Origin: Pedobacter sp. UBA1654
GTDB taxonomy: Bacteria > Bacteroidota > Bacteroidia > Sphingobacteriales > Sphingobacteriaceae
NCBI GenBank assembly: GCA_002320935.1
Contig: DCLG01000094.1
Location: forward strand, 49,348-56,007
Reading direction: 5' to 3'
DNA length: 6,660 bases
Shown: one piece after another, positions 1 through 5,842 of the stretch
How positions within the stretch are numbered: position 1 is the stretch's first letter
How the letters are laid out: every line of letters begins with the position of its first letter
The notes under the pieces: model-generated
The model's database searches: none
Seen by the model: the letters and a program-made list of their open reading frames with translations, nothing else
Told to the model about the DNA's origin: nothing
Position numbers and translations under genes: made by a program

Positions 1-106
1 TTCCTGGAAGTTCATATTTGTTAAAGTTTGTTGGTACAATAGTGGAGGCTTGCAGGCCAGTGCTGGCCAATAAGGCTGCCAGCATAAGTGGATATACTTT
101 TCTCAT
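1..106 (-). CDS. N-terminus of a secreted protein (incomplete)
   Basis: An open minus-strand frame starts with ATG at 106-104 and runs off the left edge after 35 codons. It begins MRKVYPLMLAALLASTGLQA, a clear Sec signal peptide: a short basic n-region, a hydrophobic core at about residues 6-17, and likely cleavage after Ala20 (LQA|STIV). No lipobox cysteine is visible, so the mature protein should be periplasmic or outer-membrane rather than a lipoprotein. The mature part seen (STIVPTNFNKYELPG) is too short to assign a family. The frame is too short to be found by ordinary ORF length cut-offs, but the signal peptide, the clean start and the divergent position against the gene at 228 make it credible. 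No strong ribosome-binding site precedes the ATG, which is usual in Bacteroidota. Confidence 0.75.
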   Translation of the reverse strand, partial: MRKVYPLMLAALLASTGLQASTIVPTNFNKYELPG

Positions 107-172
107 TTTTTCAGATTTAAATATAAGACGTTCATCCGCCTAAAAAGTTGCATTGAGCAAGGCAAAAATTGA

Positions 173-184
173 TGTTTTAAAACA
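173..184. repeat. 12-bp perfect palindrome in the divergent intergenic region
   Basis: TGTTTTAAAACA is a perfect dyad 44 bp upstream of the start at 228 and 67 bp from the divergent start at 106. The AACAG at 181-185 can also pair with CTGTT at 199-203. Either could be an operator or a weak hairpin, but AT-rich palindromes of this size also arise by chance. No perfect TAnnTTTG box was found in 107-227 for either gene. Confidence 0.3.
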
Positions 185-227
185 GAAGAATGATAAAACT
201 GTTATTTATTGTACTTAAACAACGATC

Positions 228-488
228 ATGGCAGAATTAGGAACCAGTAATCCAGACTTCAAAATTGAAGTTTCTCTAAATGGACAGCAAAGAAACTTAC
301 ATGTTAAGCCGGATGAAACCAGCGATAGCGTAGAATACTTCATCGTTTTCGACGACGAAAATGAGCTTACTCAAATTCGTTTGGAATCTGAAGGAAAATG
401 GGAACAGTTGTGGGGTGAGCTGTCGGAAGAAGATGTTAACACCATTGGTGAGGCGATAACTAAACAGACAAAAGATGGTAATTCATGA
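228..488 (+). CDS. small acidic protein of unknown function
   Basis: This is an 86-residue protein that I do not recognise. It is strongly acidic, with 20 Asp/Glu against 7 Lys/Arg. It has no signal peptide, membrane segment or cysteine, so it should be cytosolic and soluble. The first part (about residues 11-54) alternates polar and hydrophobic residues like a small beta-sheet (FKIEVSLNG, YFIVFDDEN, QIRLESEG). The end (about 64-80, LSEEDVNTIGEAITKQ) looks helical. The start is the first ATG in the frame. No Shine-Dalgarno is visible upstream. The stop overlaps the next gene by 14 nt, so the two are almost certainly cotranscribed and possibly translationally coupled. The length and composition resemble the small hypothetical proteins common in Bacteroidota; no function is claimed. 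Confidence 0.8.
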   Translation: MAELGTSNPDFKIEVSLNGQQRNLHVKPDETSDSVEYFIVFDDENELTQIRLESEGKWEQLWGELSEEDVNTIGEAITKQTKDGNS

Positions 489-1170
489 TGAAACTTTAAA
501 ACTTCGCTCCGGTAATTTCTCCATCCAGCGGGAATACCGGCGTAACCTTGGCTTCACGGAACGCCTTGTATCGGTATTCCTTGGTGGAGCACTCCTAAGT
601 AAAGGCATAAAAAACCCATTTAAGTCTAGGTTTTGGTATGGTGCTTACCTGACTTATCGCGGATTCACCGGAAAATGCGTAATCTACGATCAACTGGGTA
701 TTGATGCCAGAAAACCGCATGCGGTGAACATCAGGGGAGAGTTTGTAATTGACAAACCCGCTCAGGAAGTCTATAGCTACTGGCGTAACCTCAGCAATAT
801 ACCAGCAAGCATTGATCACCTTATGGATGTGGAAATGGTTGATGAAAATCTTTCTAAATGGAAGTCGAATGTGCTCGGAAACTTTCTACCAATAAACTGG
901 GAAGCAGAAATTGTAAAGGACGAACCAGGACATCTGATTGGCTGGAGAGCCGTTAAAGGCTCCATGCTTCCTCATGTTGGCCGCGTAGAATTTGAAAGTA
1001 CAGCTGATGGCGCCGGAACGGTTCTGAAAATCGTACTCTCCTATCGCCCGCCGGCCGGCGGACTTGGTGTTGGGGTATCGAAAATGATGAACCCGGTTTT
1101 TGAAGAAATGCTTGCAAAGGAAATCAAAACCTTCAAACATAAAATTGAAAGTAAAACTCCTGCATACTAG
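475..1170 (+). CDS. YgaP-like membrane segment plus SRPBCC (polyketide cyclase-like) domain protein
   Basis: This is a 231-residue protein in two parts. Residues 24-72 resemble the YgaP/DUF2892 membrane module: an N-x-G-x-x-ER-x-x-S start, a GGALL turn, then a short second hydrophobic stretch ending YRGFTGKCVIYDQLG. Residues about 87-226 resemble an SRPBCC/polyketide-cyclase ligand-binding fold: strand RGEFVIDKPAQEVY, then WRNLSNIPASIDHL, the strand-rich middle, GRVEFESTADGAGTVLKIVLSY, and a long C-terminal helix. In this family the fold makes a hydrophobic cavity for lipids or aromatic compounds, but the ligand cannot be read from sequence. The protein is probably anchored on the inner membrane with the SRPBCC domain cytosolic (inference). 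The ATG at 475 is the only early Met in frame and overlaps the upstream gene. A terminator hairpin overlaps the stop codon. Confidence 0.87.
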   Translation: MVIHDETLKLRSGNFSIQREYRRNLGFTERLVSVFLGGALLSKGIKNPFKSRFWYGAYLTYRGFTGKCVIYDQLGIDARKPHAVNIRGEFVIDKPAQEVYSYWRNLSNIPASIDHLMDVEMVDENLSKWKSNVLGNFLPINWEAEIVKDEPGHLIGWRAVKGSMLPHVGRVEFESTADGAGTVLKIVLSYRPPAGGLGVGVSKMMNPVFEEMLAKEIKTFKHKIESKTPAY

Positions 1171-1180
1171 CAGGAGTTTT
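1153..1180. terminator. hairpin terminator, probably bidirectional
   Basis: AAAACTCCTGC (1153-1163) and GCAGGAGTTTT (1170-1180) form a perfect 11-bp stem with a 6-nt loop. The A and T ends of the arms give a U-tract on either strand. The hairpin overlaps the last codons and stop of the SRPBCC gene and lies 6 nt beyond the stop of the convergent gene at 1187, so it probably ends both transcripts. Confidence 0.85.
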
Positions 1181-1186
1181 CTATTT

Positions 1187-1669
1187 CTAAGCTGCAGCGA
1201 TACCTGCTCCAATACTGAAGAGCACGATCATCAATACATATAAAGAGATAAATACAATGGTGAGAATTCCCCAAAACTTGAATATTGATTTCATCTTTGA
1301 CATTGCCTCACTCAAGCTTTCCTGACTGCCGTATAAGACAGCAAGCTTGGCTGCGCTGGAAAATTTGTACATCAGATAACTCGGATAGAAATATACCAAT
1401 GCAAGCAACAGGTAAAAGAATATAAATACGCCCGAGCCCATAGCTGCAAGCCCTGAGTATGCTGGTATTTCCGACATGCTGTCCATCACAGAACCCACGC
1501 TAAGCGCAATCATAGCCATCATCCCCGTCAATATAAAACCCACGATGGATAGAAACTTAGTCCATTTTGCAGTTTCGTAAATATAGCTCCGAACGTCTTC
1601 TGTAATGATAAGCCTTATTGCTCCATCCTCTTCCTCTTGCCCCATTTCTGGCTCATTATAATTTTCCAT
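1187..1669 (-). CDS. DUF5362-like three-TM membrane protein
   Basis: This is a 160-residue integral membrane protein. The acidic N-terminal tail (residues 1-25, with EPEMGQEEEDG) is followed by a short conserved-looking stretch (ITEDVRSYIYETAKW, 22-36). Three hydrophobic segments follow at about 38-60, 78-100 and 131-157. The loop between TM2 and TM3 is amphipathic (KFSSAAKLAVLYGSQESLSEAMSKMKSIFKFWG), and the chain ends in a small hydrophobic tail. The layout, including the Y-x-x-Y-P-x-Y-LMYKF stretch and the helical KLA..L..SQESL.EA segment, resembles the DUF5362 family of Bacteroidota, which has no known function. The family call comes from memory of the pattern. The ATG at 1669 is the first in frame. 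The gene converges with 475-1170 and diverges from ychF, so it is probably monocistronic. Confidence 0.85.
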   Translation of the reverse strand: MENYNEPEMGQEEEDGAIRLIITEDVRSYIYETAKWTKFLSIVGFILTGMMAMIALSVGSVMDSMSEIPAYSGLAAMGSGVFIFFYLLLALVYFYPSYLMYKFSSAAKLAVLYGSQESLSEAMSKMKSIFKFWGILTIVFISLYVLMIVLFSIGAGIAAA

Positions 1670-1721
1670 AATGCTCTATTCCGCGTTGATTAATGTGGCT
1701 AAACTTAAAGATTATTTTTGA

Positions 1722-1729
1722 TACCTTTG
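1722..1729 (+). promoter_or_regulatory. -7 promoter box for ychF
   Basis: TACCTTTG matches the Bacteroidota sigma-A -7 consensus TAnnTTTG exactly and lies 24 nt before the ychF ATG, which gives a short leader of about 18 nt. No good -33 TTG/TTTG was found 19-21 nt upstream, so the call rests on the -7 box and its position. Confidence 0.6.
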
Positions 1730-1753
1730 CGGCGAATCTAGAAAAAATCATTC

Positions 1754-2848
1754 ATGGCATTACAATGTGGTATAGTGGGTTTACCGAACGTGGGAAAGTC
1801 TACTTTATTTAACTGTTTATCAAACGCGAAGGCTCAGGCCGCTAATTTTCCATTCTGCACAATTGAACCGAATATTGGGGTTATAACCGTTCCTGATCAC
1901 AGGCTTACAAAGCTTGCCGAACTGGTTAAACCAAATAAAGTACAACCAAATACCATTGAGATCGTTGACATTGCAGGTCTGGTTAAAGGTGCTTCCAAAG
2001 GAGAAGGACTGGGTAACCAGTTCCTTGGGAACATCAGAGCCACAAGTGCCATCATCCATGTATTACGTTGCTTCGAAGATGGCAATGTTATTCATGTCGA
2101 TGGTTCCGTGGATCCTGTGCGTGACAAAGAAATCATTGATACAGAACTGCAACTTAAAGATCTTGATACGGTAACTAAACGTATTCAAAAGGTCGAGAAA
2201 ATGGCTAAGACCGACAAAGAAGCAAAAAGAACTTTTGACATCTTGACCGTTGTAAAAGCACACCTTGAAGCAGGTAAATCCGTGCGTTCCGCTGCTGTAG
2301 AAGCAGATGACTTTGAGTTTATCAAAGATCTGGGGCTGCTTACACAAAAACCTGTGATGTACGTTTGTAATGTTGATGAGAACGCAGTTTTAAACGGTAA
2401 TGAATATGTAGACCGCGTTCGTGAAGCTGTTAAAGATGAACAAGCGGAACTTTTAATTATCTCTGCTAAAATTGAATCTGAAATTGCCGAACTGGACAGT
2501 TATGAGGAACGTCAGGAGTTCCTTGCTGATCTTGGACTTACAGAGTCTGGTGTTAACAAGCTTATTCAGGCGGCATATAGACTGCTTGACTTGTACACCT
2601 ACTTTACTGCAGGTGTTCAGGAAGTGAGAGCATGGACCATCACTAAAGGATTTACCGCTCCTCAGGCTGCAGGTGTAATTCACACAGATTTTGAAAAAGG
2701 CTTTATTCGTGCTGAAGTGATAAAGTATAATGACTTCGTAACCTTAGGTTCGGAGGCTGCATGTAAGGAAGCCGGAAAACTGGGTATTGAAGGTAAAACC
2801 TATGTTGTGGAAGACGGTGATATCATGCACTTCCGTTTCAACGTATAA
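1754..2848 (+). CDS. ychF: redox-regulated ATPase YchF (Obg-family, OLA1 type)
   Basis: This is a complete 364-residue YchF, the usual family length. The G1 P-loop is GLPNVGKST (9-17), the switch I Thr lies in FPFCTIEPN (32-40), and G3 is [10 protein letters not shown] (72-81). The G4 position reads NVDE (206-209) instead of NKxD. This is the family signature that shifts nucleotide preference from GTP to ATP. G5 is SAK (237-239). A coiled-coil-like insert occupies about 130-175 (rich in Lys and Glu), and a C-terminal TGS domain runs from about 280 to 364 ([16 protein letters not shown] to MHFRFNV). Family members bind ribosomes and are linked to stress and redox responses; this role is established for the family and not read from this window. 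The ATG at 1754 gives the canonical N-terminus ([16 protein letters not shown]). The gene is monocistronic, with its own promoter box and terminator. Confidence 0.98.
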   Translation: MALQCGIVGLPNVGKSTLFNCLSNAKAQAANFPFCTIEPNIGVITVPDHRLTKLAELVKPNKVQPNTIEIVDIAGLVKGASKGEGLGNQFLGNIRATSAIIHVLRCFEDGNVIHVDGSVDPVRDKEIIDTELQLKDLDTVTKRIQKVEKMAKTDKEAKRTFDILTVVKAHLEAGKSVRSAAVEADDFEFIKDLGLLTQKPVMYVCNVDENAVLNGNEYVDRVREAVKDEQAELLIISAKIESEIAELDSYEERQEFLADLGLTESGVNKLIQAAYRLLDLYTYFTAGVQEVRAWTITKGFTAPQAAGVIHTDFEKGFIRAEVIKYNDFVTLGSEAACKEAGKLGIEGKTYVVEDGDIMHFRFNV

Positions 2849-2864
2849 CTTAAATTTTTGCTTA

Positions 2865-2905
2865 ACAAATAAGGGCAGTCTGATTACTCAGCTGCCCTTA
2901 TTTGT
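2865..2905. terminator. strong bidirectional terminator between ychF and the ATP-grasp gene
   Basis: The arms at 2865-2878 and 2892-2905 form a perfect 14-bp stem with core AAGGGCAG/CTGCCCTT. Beyond a one-base bulge, CTGA (2880-2883) and TCAG (2888-2891) can extend it. The AT-rich outer ends supply U-rich tails on both strands. It lies between the stops of ychF (2848) and the convergent gene ending at 2908. Confidence 0.9.
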
Positions 2906-2907
2906 TT

Positions 2908-3762
2908 CTAAATCTGACCGGGACAATATTTATCCCAATAATCAAGCAATAATTTCTTACCGAAACTAGTATACATTTTCCCCATCGATGGTGTTGGTGT
3001 AAACTCACCAAATACAGCGCCCTTAGGAGTAGCATAGAAGTCGATACGGACGAAAATGTCATATGGGATACTTAATTTTCTTGCCTGATCTATCATCTCT
3101 TGATAGCACTTCGGCTTAACAGGATCATACTTGTGCGGGTAAGTGGCATTTACCATCTTTATTTTATTCCAATTAAGGTCATAATACGTCGCGTTTCCAG
3201 ACTTAGGACTTTCCCGGTTAATTACCCAGCAGCAGGCTATCTCACCTTTGTAGCAATAAAATTTATAGTCGGTCTGAATACCATATTCACCATTTTCATT
3301 TGGTAAAAACTCTTCTACAAGCACTTCCAGGCCCTCTCTTTTAGAGATCATCGTTTTAAGTGCCGCTCTGATTTCTTCTGGTTCGTAATGTTTGTAATCG
3401 AAAAGGTTGGTTCCATTTTTCATCACAAACACCTGATTGGAGCCAAACCCAATTGTTGGCCTGATTACATAGTTGGCAGGCAGTGTCGTAAAATCAAGGT
3501 TGTCAACATCTGAACCGCGCCAGTATAGATCTGGCAATTTGGCCCCAAACATCTCCGCGAACTCCCTGGAATTCCCTTTATTACTCAATTTACGCTGCCA
3601 GTTTTCCCCTTCTTGCCATTTGCTTAGTGGATCTTCCTTTGTGTGCTTTACAATCTTAATCTGTTTAGCGTCGGGTGCCGACCAGAAAACTCGATTACGA
3701 TTTCTTATTCGATCGGGAAATTCTCCACGATCACGGAGAGCGGTTAAAATCTTATTGAACAT
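2908..3762 (-). CDS. TupA-like ATP-grasp protein, substrate unknown
   Basis: This 284-residue protein has the layout of the ATP-grasp fold, closest to the TupA-like/teichuronopeptide group (from memory of the pattern). A basic N-terminal part (1-60) is followed by an N-terminal subdomain. Next comes NYVIRPTIGFGSNQVFVMK (97-115), in the place of the nucleotide-binding strand and glycine-rich loop. The hinge is LVEEFLPNE (148-156), the strands are DYKFYCYKGEIACCWVI (165-181), and the metal-binding end is FVRIDFYATPKGAVFGEFTPTPSMG (237-261) with Asp241 and Glu253. Where many relatives have Lys before the glycine loop, Arg101 stands. Enzymes of this fold ligate a carboxylate to an amine or thiol using ATP; members of this group often modify cell-surface polymers. 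No glycosyltransferase neighbours are present to support that here. It lies 64 nt behind mgtE on the same strand with no terminator between them, so cotranscription is likely. The start is the first ATG in frame. Confidence 0.8.
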   Translation of the reverse strand: MFNKILTALRDRGEFPDRIRNRNRVFWSAPDAKQIKIVKHTKEDPLSKWQEGENWQRKLSNKGNSREFAEMFGAKLPDLYWRGSDVDNLDFTTLPANYVIRPTIGFGSNQVFVMKNGTNLFDYKHYEPEEIRAALKTMISKREGLEVLVEEFLPNENGEYGIQTDYKFYCYKGEIACCWVINRESPKSGNATYYDLNWNKIKMVNATYPHKYDPVKPKCYQEMIDQARKLSIPYDIFVRIDFYATPKGAVFGEFTPTPSMGKMYTSFGKKLLLDYWDKYCPGQI

Positions 3763-3826
3763 ACTTAAACTTATATTGGGTTATTGATTTACATGCTAGA
3801 AAGGAAATTCTAAATGACAAAGGGTG

Positions 3827-5200
3827 CTATAGGAGTACGCCCTTAAGGAACATAACTGCTACAGAGAAGTAGATTATTAAACCGGTAACATCTACGAGAG
3901 TTGCCACAAAGGGGGCGGATGAGGTTGCAGGATCAGCGCCAAGCCGTTTTAGGATTAGCGGAAGCATTGAACCTGCTAAAGATCCCCATAGGACGACACC
4001 GACCAGTGCCACCCCAACGGTAAGGCCGATCAGCATCCAATGCGGGCCGTATATATCGGTAAATTGTGCCCAGATGAAAATTCTCATGAAGCCGATTATG
4101 CCCAGTGCAATGCCGAGCAAAAGCCCTGACTGTATCTCCCGGCGCATGATTCGCCACCAGTCACCAACAGTAATTTCGCCCAATGCCATGGCCTGAATAA
4201 TTAATGTAGAAGCTTGAGAACCGCTGTTTCCGCCACTTGAAATAATCAAAGGCACAAACATTGCTAAAATCACGGCTTTTTCAATATCCTCCTGGAAGTG
4301 TCCCATAGCAGTGGCTGTAAGCATTTCGCCTAAAAACAGGACAATCAGCCATCCAATGCGTTTTTTCACCAGGCCAAGCAGCGGCATGTCCAGGTAGGGT
4401 TCATCCAAAGCTTGGGTACCCCCTATTTTATGAATATCCTCGGTATATTCCTCATTTGCCAACCAAAGGATGTCATCCACAGTGACAATTCCCAACAACA
4501 CATCACTGTCATCCACCACGGGAAGCGCCACACGATTATTCATCCTGAAAACATTAATCGCTTCTTCCTGCGGGTCATTTGCATTCAGCGCAATCGTACG
4601 GTTATCGGCAAGATCACCAATTTTTGTCTGTGGATCAGCCAGAAGGACTTCCCGAATTCTGATGTCATCGATCAAAACGCCACCATCATCAATGATATAA
4701 ATCACGTCGATGGTTTCGGAATTTTTACCATACCAACGTATATGTTCTATTACCCGTGCTATGGTCCAATGAATTTTCACCGCGACATAGTCGGGTGTCA
4801 TTAACCGACCTACACTGTTCTCCTTATAACCAAGCAGAGATAAAGCCTCTAATCGGTCCGCTGCCGGAAGTAAAATAATCAGCTTCTTTACAGCATCTCC
4901 CTTTAGCTCGCTAAAAAGTGCCGTACGGTCATCCGGCGGAAGTAAGTTAATCAGTTCGGCTAGTTTGGTGCCAGGAAGTTTTTTAAGTATACGTTCCTGG
5001 GTCGGAAAGTCCAGTATACGGAACACATTGACTGCCCGGTTGACGGCCAGTGTATCGATAAATTTCACTGCATGTTCCGGTAGTTCATCGATCAGATGTT
5101 CGACGTCAGAAATGTTGAGGTTATCCAGATAGTTTTTCAATTGAGCGTCGTTATCCTGCTCCAATAATTCAACTACTTCTTCCACAATCATTTCTTCCAT
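3827..5200 (-). CDS. mgtE: magnesium transporter MgtE
   Basis: This is a complete 457-residue MgtE, the usual length. The N-terminal superhelical domain covers about 20-130 (repeats such as LINLLPPDDRTALFSEL). A pair of CBS domains covers about 135-255 (MTPDYVAV and LPVVDDSDVLLGIVTVDDI). The connecting helix is at about 256-280. The five-helix pore runs from 283 to 453 and carries the family signature PLIISSGGNSGSQAST (317-332). GADPATSSAPFVATLVDVTG (421-440) follows, with Asp437 as the likely equivalent of the pore Mg2+-binding Asp of Thermus MgtE (Asp432). MgtE is an inner-membrane dimeric Mg2+ channel, gated shut when its cytosolic domains bind Mg2+ (known for the family). The ATG at 5200 is preferred over the in-frame ATG three codons later because a purine-rich AAAAAGAGA (5205-5213) precedes it by 4 nt. 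It probably leads a two-gene transcript with the ATP-grasp gene. Confidence 0.97.
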   Translation of the reverse strand: MEEMIVEEVVELLEQDNDAQLKNYLDNLNISDVEHLIDELPEHAVKFIDTLAVNRAVNVFRILDFPTQERILKKLPGTKLAELINLLPPDDRTALFSELKGDAVKKLIILLPAADRLEALSLLGYKENSVGRLMTPDYVAVKIHWTIARVIEHIRWYGKNSETIDVIYIIDDGGVLIDDIRIREVLLADPQTKIGDLADNRTIALNANDPQEEAINVFRMNNRVALPVVDDSDVLLGIVTVDDILWLANEEYTEDIHKIGGTQALDEPYLDMPLLGLVKKRIGWLIVLFLGEMLTATAMGHFQEDIEKAVILAMFVPLIISSGGNSGSQASTLIIQAMALGEITVGDWWRIMRREIQSGLLLGIALGIIGFMRIFIWAQFTDIYGPHWMLIGLTVGVALVGVVLWGSLAGSMLPLILKRLGADPATSSAPFVATLVDVTGLIIYFSVAVMFLKGVLL

Positions 5201-5238
5201 AGAATCTCTTTTTACATGTCTAACTGTTTACAAGTCTG

Positions 5239-5274
5239 CAAAAGTGGGTTTTTATTTTAAAAAAAATCACTTTT
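5239..5274 (-). promoter_or_regulatory. possible mgtE promoter within an inverted repeat
   Basis: On the minus strand, CACTTTTG (5246-5239) matches TAnnTTTG at five of six fixed bases and would place the start about 30 nt before the mgtE ATG. It lies inside an inverted repeat: AAAAGTG at 5240-5246 and CACTTTT at 5268-5274, with a T/A-rich 21-nt spacer that can itself pair. This could be a promoter with an overlapping operator, or only an AT-rich tract; no -33 box is clear. Confidence 0.35.
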
Positions 5275-5352
5275 AGGGTATTTAGTTGACATTTTTATAC
5301 GACATCTCTTTGTTTCTAAAAACAATGCCAAACCCCAGATCTTCTGCTTTTA

Positions 5353-5420
5353 TCAGCCTGAGTACACTATAAAATTACTTGTGCCCAGGTTGATCAGGAA
5401 TGGGCTGGAGAGATCTGATC
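5353..5420 (-). other. small competing hairpins in the mgtE upstream region
   Basis: TCAGCCTG (5353-5360) can pair with CAGGTTGA (5386-5393), 7 of 8 positions on the minus strand. GATCAG (5392-5397) pairs perfectly with CTGATC (5415-5420). The two stems share bases 5392-5393, so they cannot both form fully. They lie between the terminator-like hairpin at 5426-5456 and the mgtE start. I recognise no known riboswitch class in them. The rest of 5275-5425 shows no gene in either strand. Confidence 0.3.
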
Positions 5421-5425
5421 GTGCT

Positions 5426-5456
5426 AAAAAGAAAAGGGCAACCCTCCGGCTGCCCT
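5426..5456 (-). terminator. minus-strand terminator hairpin upstream of mgtE
   Basis: Read on the minus strand, AGGGCAGCC (5456-5448), loop GGAG, and GGTTGCCCT (5443-5435) form a 9-bp stem with one G-T wobble. The U-rich tail TTTTCTTTTT follows at once (5435-5426). The pyrimidine tail is only on the minus strand, so it works in the mgtE direction. The tRNA-Arg gene upstream already has its own terminator at 5593-5624. This hairpin is therefore either a second stop for tRNA read-through or an attenuator in a long mgtE leader. Confidence 0.7.
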
Positions 5457-5477
5457 AATCCATTAACGCTCTCAATA

Positions 5478-5485
5478 CAAATGTA
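5478..5485 (-). promoter_or_regulatory. -7 promoter box upstream of the terminator at 5456
   Basis: On the minus strand, 5485-5478 reads TACATTTG, an exact match to TAnnTTTG. A transcript would start near 5471, run about 15 nt, and meet the terminator hairpin at 5456-5426. There is no convincing -33 element, and a six-base match in AT-rich DNA can occur by chance. Confidence 0.4.
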
Positions 5486-5592
5486 GAAAAAGTACCAATT
5501 GCTCTACCTCATCAAAATGAAACGTGAAGGAATATGTAAAATTATGAACGGATTTTCTTGAAGTTACCATTAACGCACTGCTACCAAAATGA

Positions 5593-5624
5593 AAAAGCCC
5601 CTTAAACTAAATTAAGAGGCTTTT
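5593..5624 (-). terminator. terminator of tRNA-Arg
   Basis: On the minus strand, AAAAGCCTCTTAA (5624-5612) pairs with TTAAGGGGCTTTT (5605-5593), with a 6-nt loop and one internal T-G wobble. It begins 4 nt beyond the 3' end of the tRNA gene and ends in a T-run. The A-rich outer arm means it may also stop plus-strand transcripts. Confidence 0.85.
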
Positions 5625-5628
5625 GTAG

Positions 5629-5700
5629 TGTTCCCGACGAGATTCGAACTCATATCGTCTGAACCGGAATCAGAAATTCTATCCATTGAACTACGGGAAC
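5629..5700 (-). tRNA. tRNA-Arg, anticodon CCG
   Basis: The minus strand folds as a full cloverleaf of 72 nt. The acceptor stem is GTTCCCG/CGGGAAC (7 bp) with discriminator A. The D arm is GTTC/GAAT around AATGGATA. The anticodon stem is TCTGA/TCAGA with loop TTCCGGT, so the anticodon is CCG and reads the arginine codon CGG. The variable loop is 4 nt, and the T arm is ATGAG/CTCGT around TTCGAAT. The 3' CCA is not encoded and must be added after transcription. A promoter box lies directly upstream and a terminator directly downstream, so the gene is a single-tRNA transcription unit. Confidence 0.97.
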
Positions 5701-5706
5701 GTGCCG

Positions 5707-5714
5707 CAAAGATA
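5707..5714 (-). promoter_or_regulatory. -7 promoter box of tRNA-Arg
   Basis: On the minus strand, 5714-5707 reads TATCTTTG, an exact TAnnTTTG match, followed by CGGCAC and then the first base of the tRNA 7 nt beyond the box. Transcription would begin at or within a base or two of the mature 5' end, leaving almost no leader. No clear -33 box was seen. Confidence 0.6.
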
Positions 5715-5815
5715 GACAATCCGCGGACATATCATTAATTGCAACAAAAATTTTGATGCGGCACCATCATGAAGGTAAATATAGAGCGGTAAGAACAAAC
5801 ACGGCGTTGTTTTAG

Positions 5816-5823
5816 TACATTTG
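5816..5823 (+). promoter_or_regulatory. -7 promoter box of the gene at 5843
   Basis: TACATTTG matches TAnnTTTG exactly and ends 19 nt before the ATG at 5843, giving a leader of about 12 nt. A -33 TTG is not at the usual distance; GTTGT at 5806-5810 is too close. Confidence 0.55.
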
Positions 5824-5842
5824 ACTTATTTTTCAATCAACG

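Noticed and set aside
886..1212. 108-codon minus-strand frame over the SRPBCC gene
   Set aside because: It lies opposite a well-supported coding region, has no family features and crosses the terminator at 1153-1180.
1820..2683. Several antisense and shifted frames inside ychF
   Set aside because: ychF is complete and conserved throughout; these frames have biased, low-complexity compositions typical of shadows.
3473..3787. 104-codon plus-strand frame over the ATP-grasp gene
   Set aside because: It is antisense to a coherent ATP-grasp domain, with no recognisable protein features.
3763..3826. Separate promoter or terminator between mgtE and the ATP-grasp gene
   Set aside because: Only a 5-bp inverted repeat (TAGAA/TTCTA) without a T-tract and no good TAnnTTTG box were seen, so cotranscription is the simpler reading.
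4412..4804. 130-codon plus-strand frame over mgtE
   Set aside because: It lies opposite the CBS domains of a clear MgtE, and its translation shows no domain.
5455..5463. Two-codon reading frame ATG-GAT-TAG on the minus strand just before the terminator hairpin at 5456
   Set aside because: Tempting as a minimal leader peptide, but such a short frame is expected by chance and has no ribosome-binding site.
5201..5485. M-box or other known Mg2+ riboswitch upstream of mgtE
   Set aside because: I could not find the conserved core of a known class. The stems are short and simple, so only an unspecified possible leader is reported.
5518..5562. 14-codon plus-strand frame in the gene-free stretch
   Set aside because: Too short, with no supporting signal.
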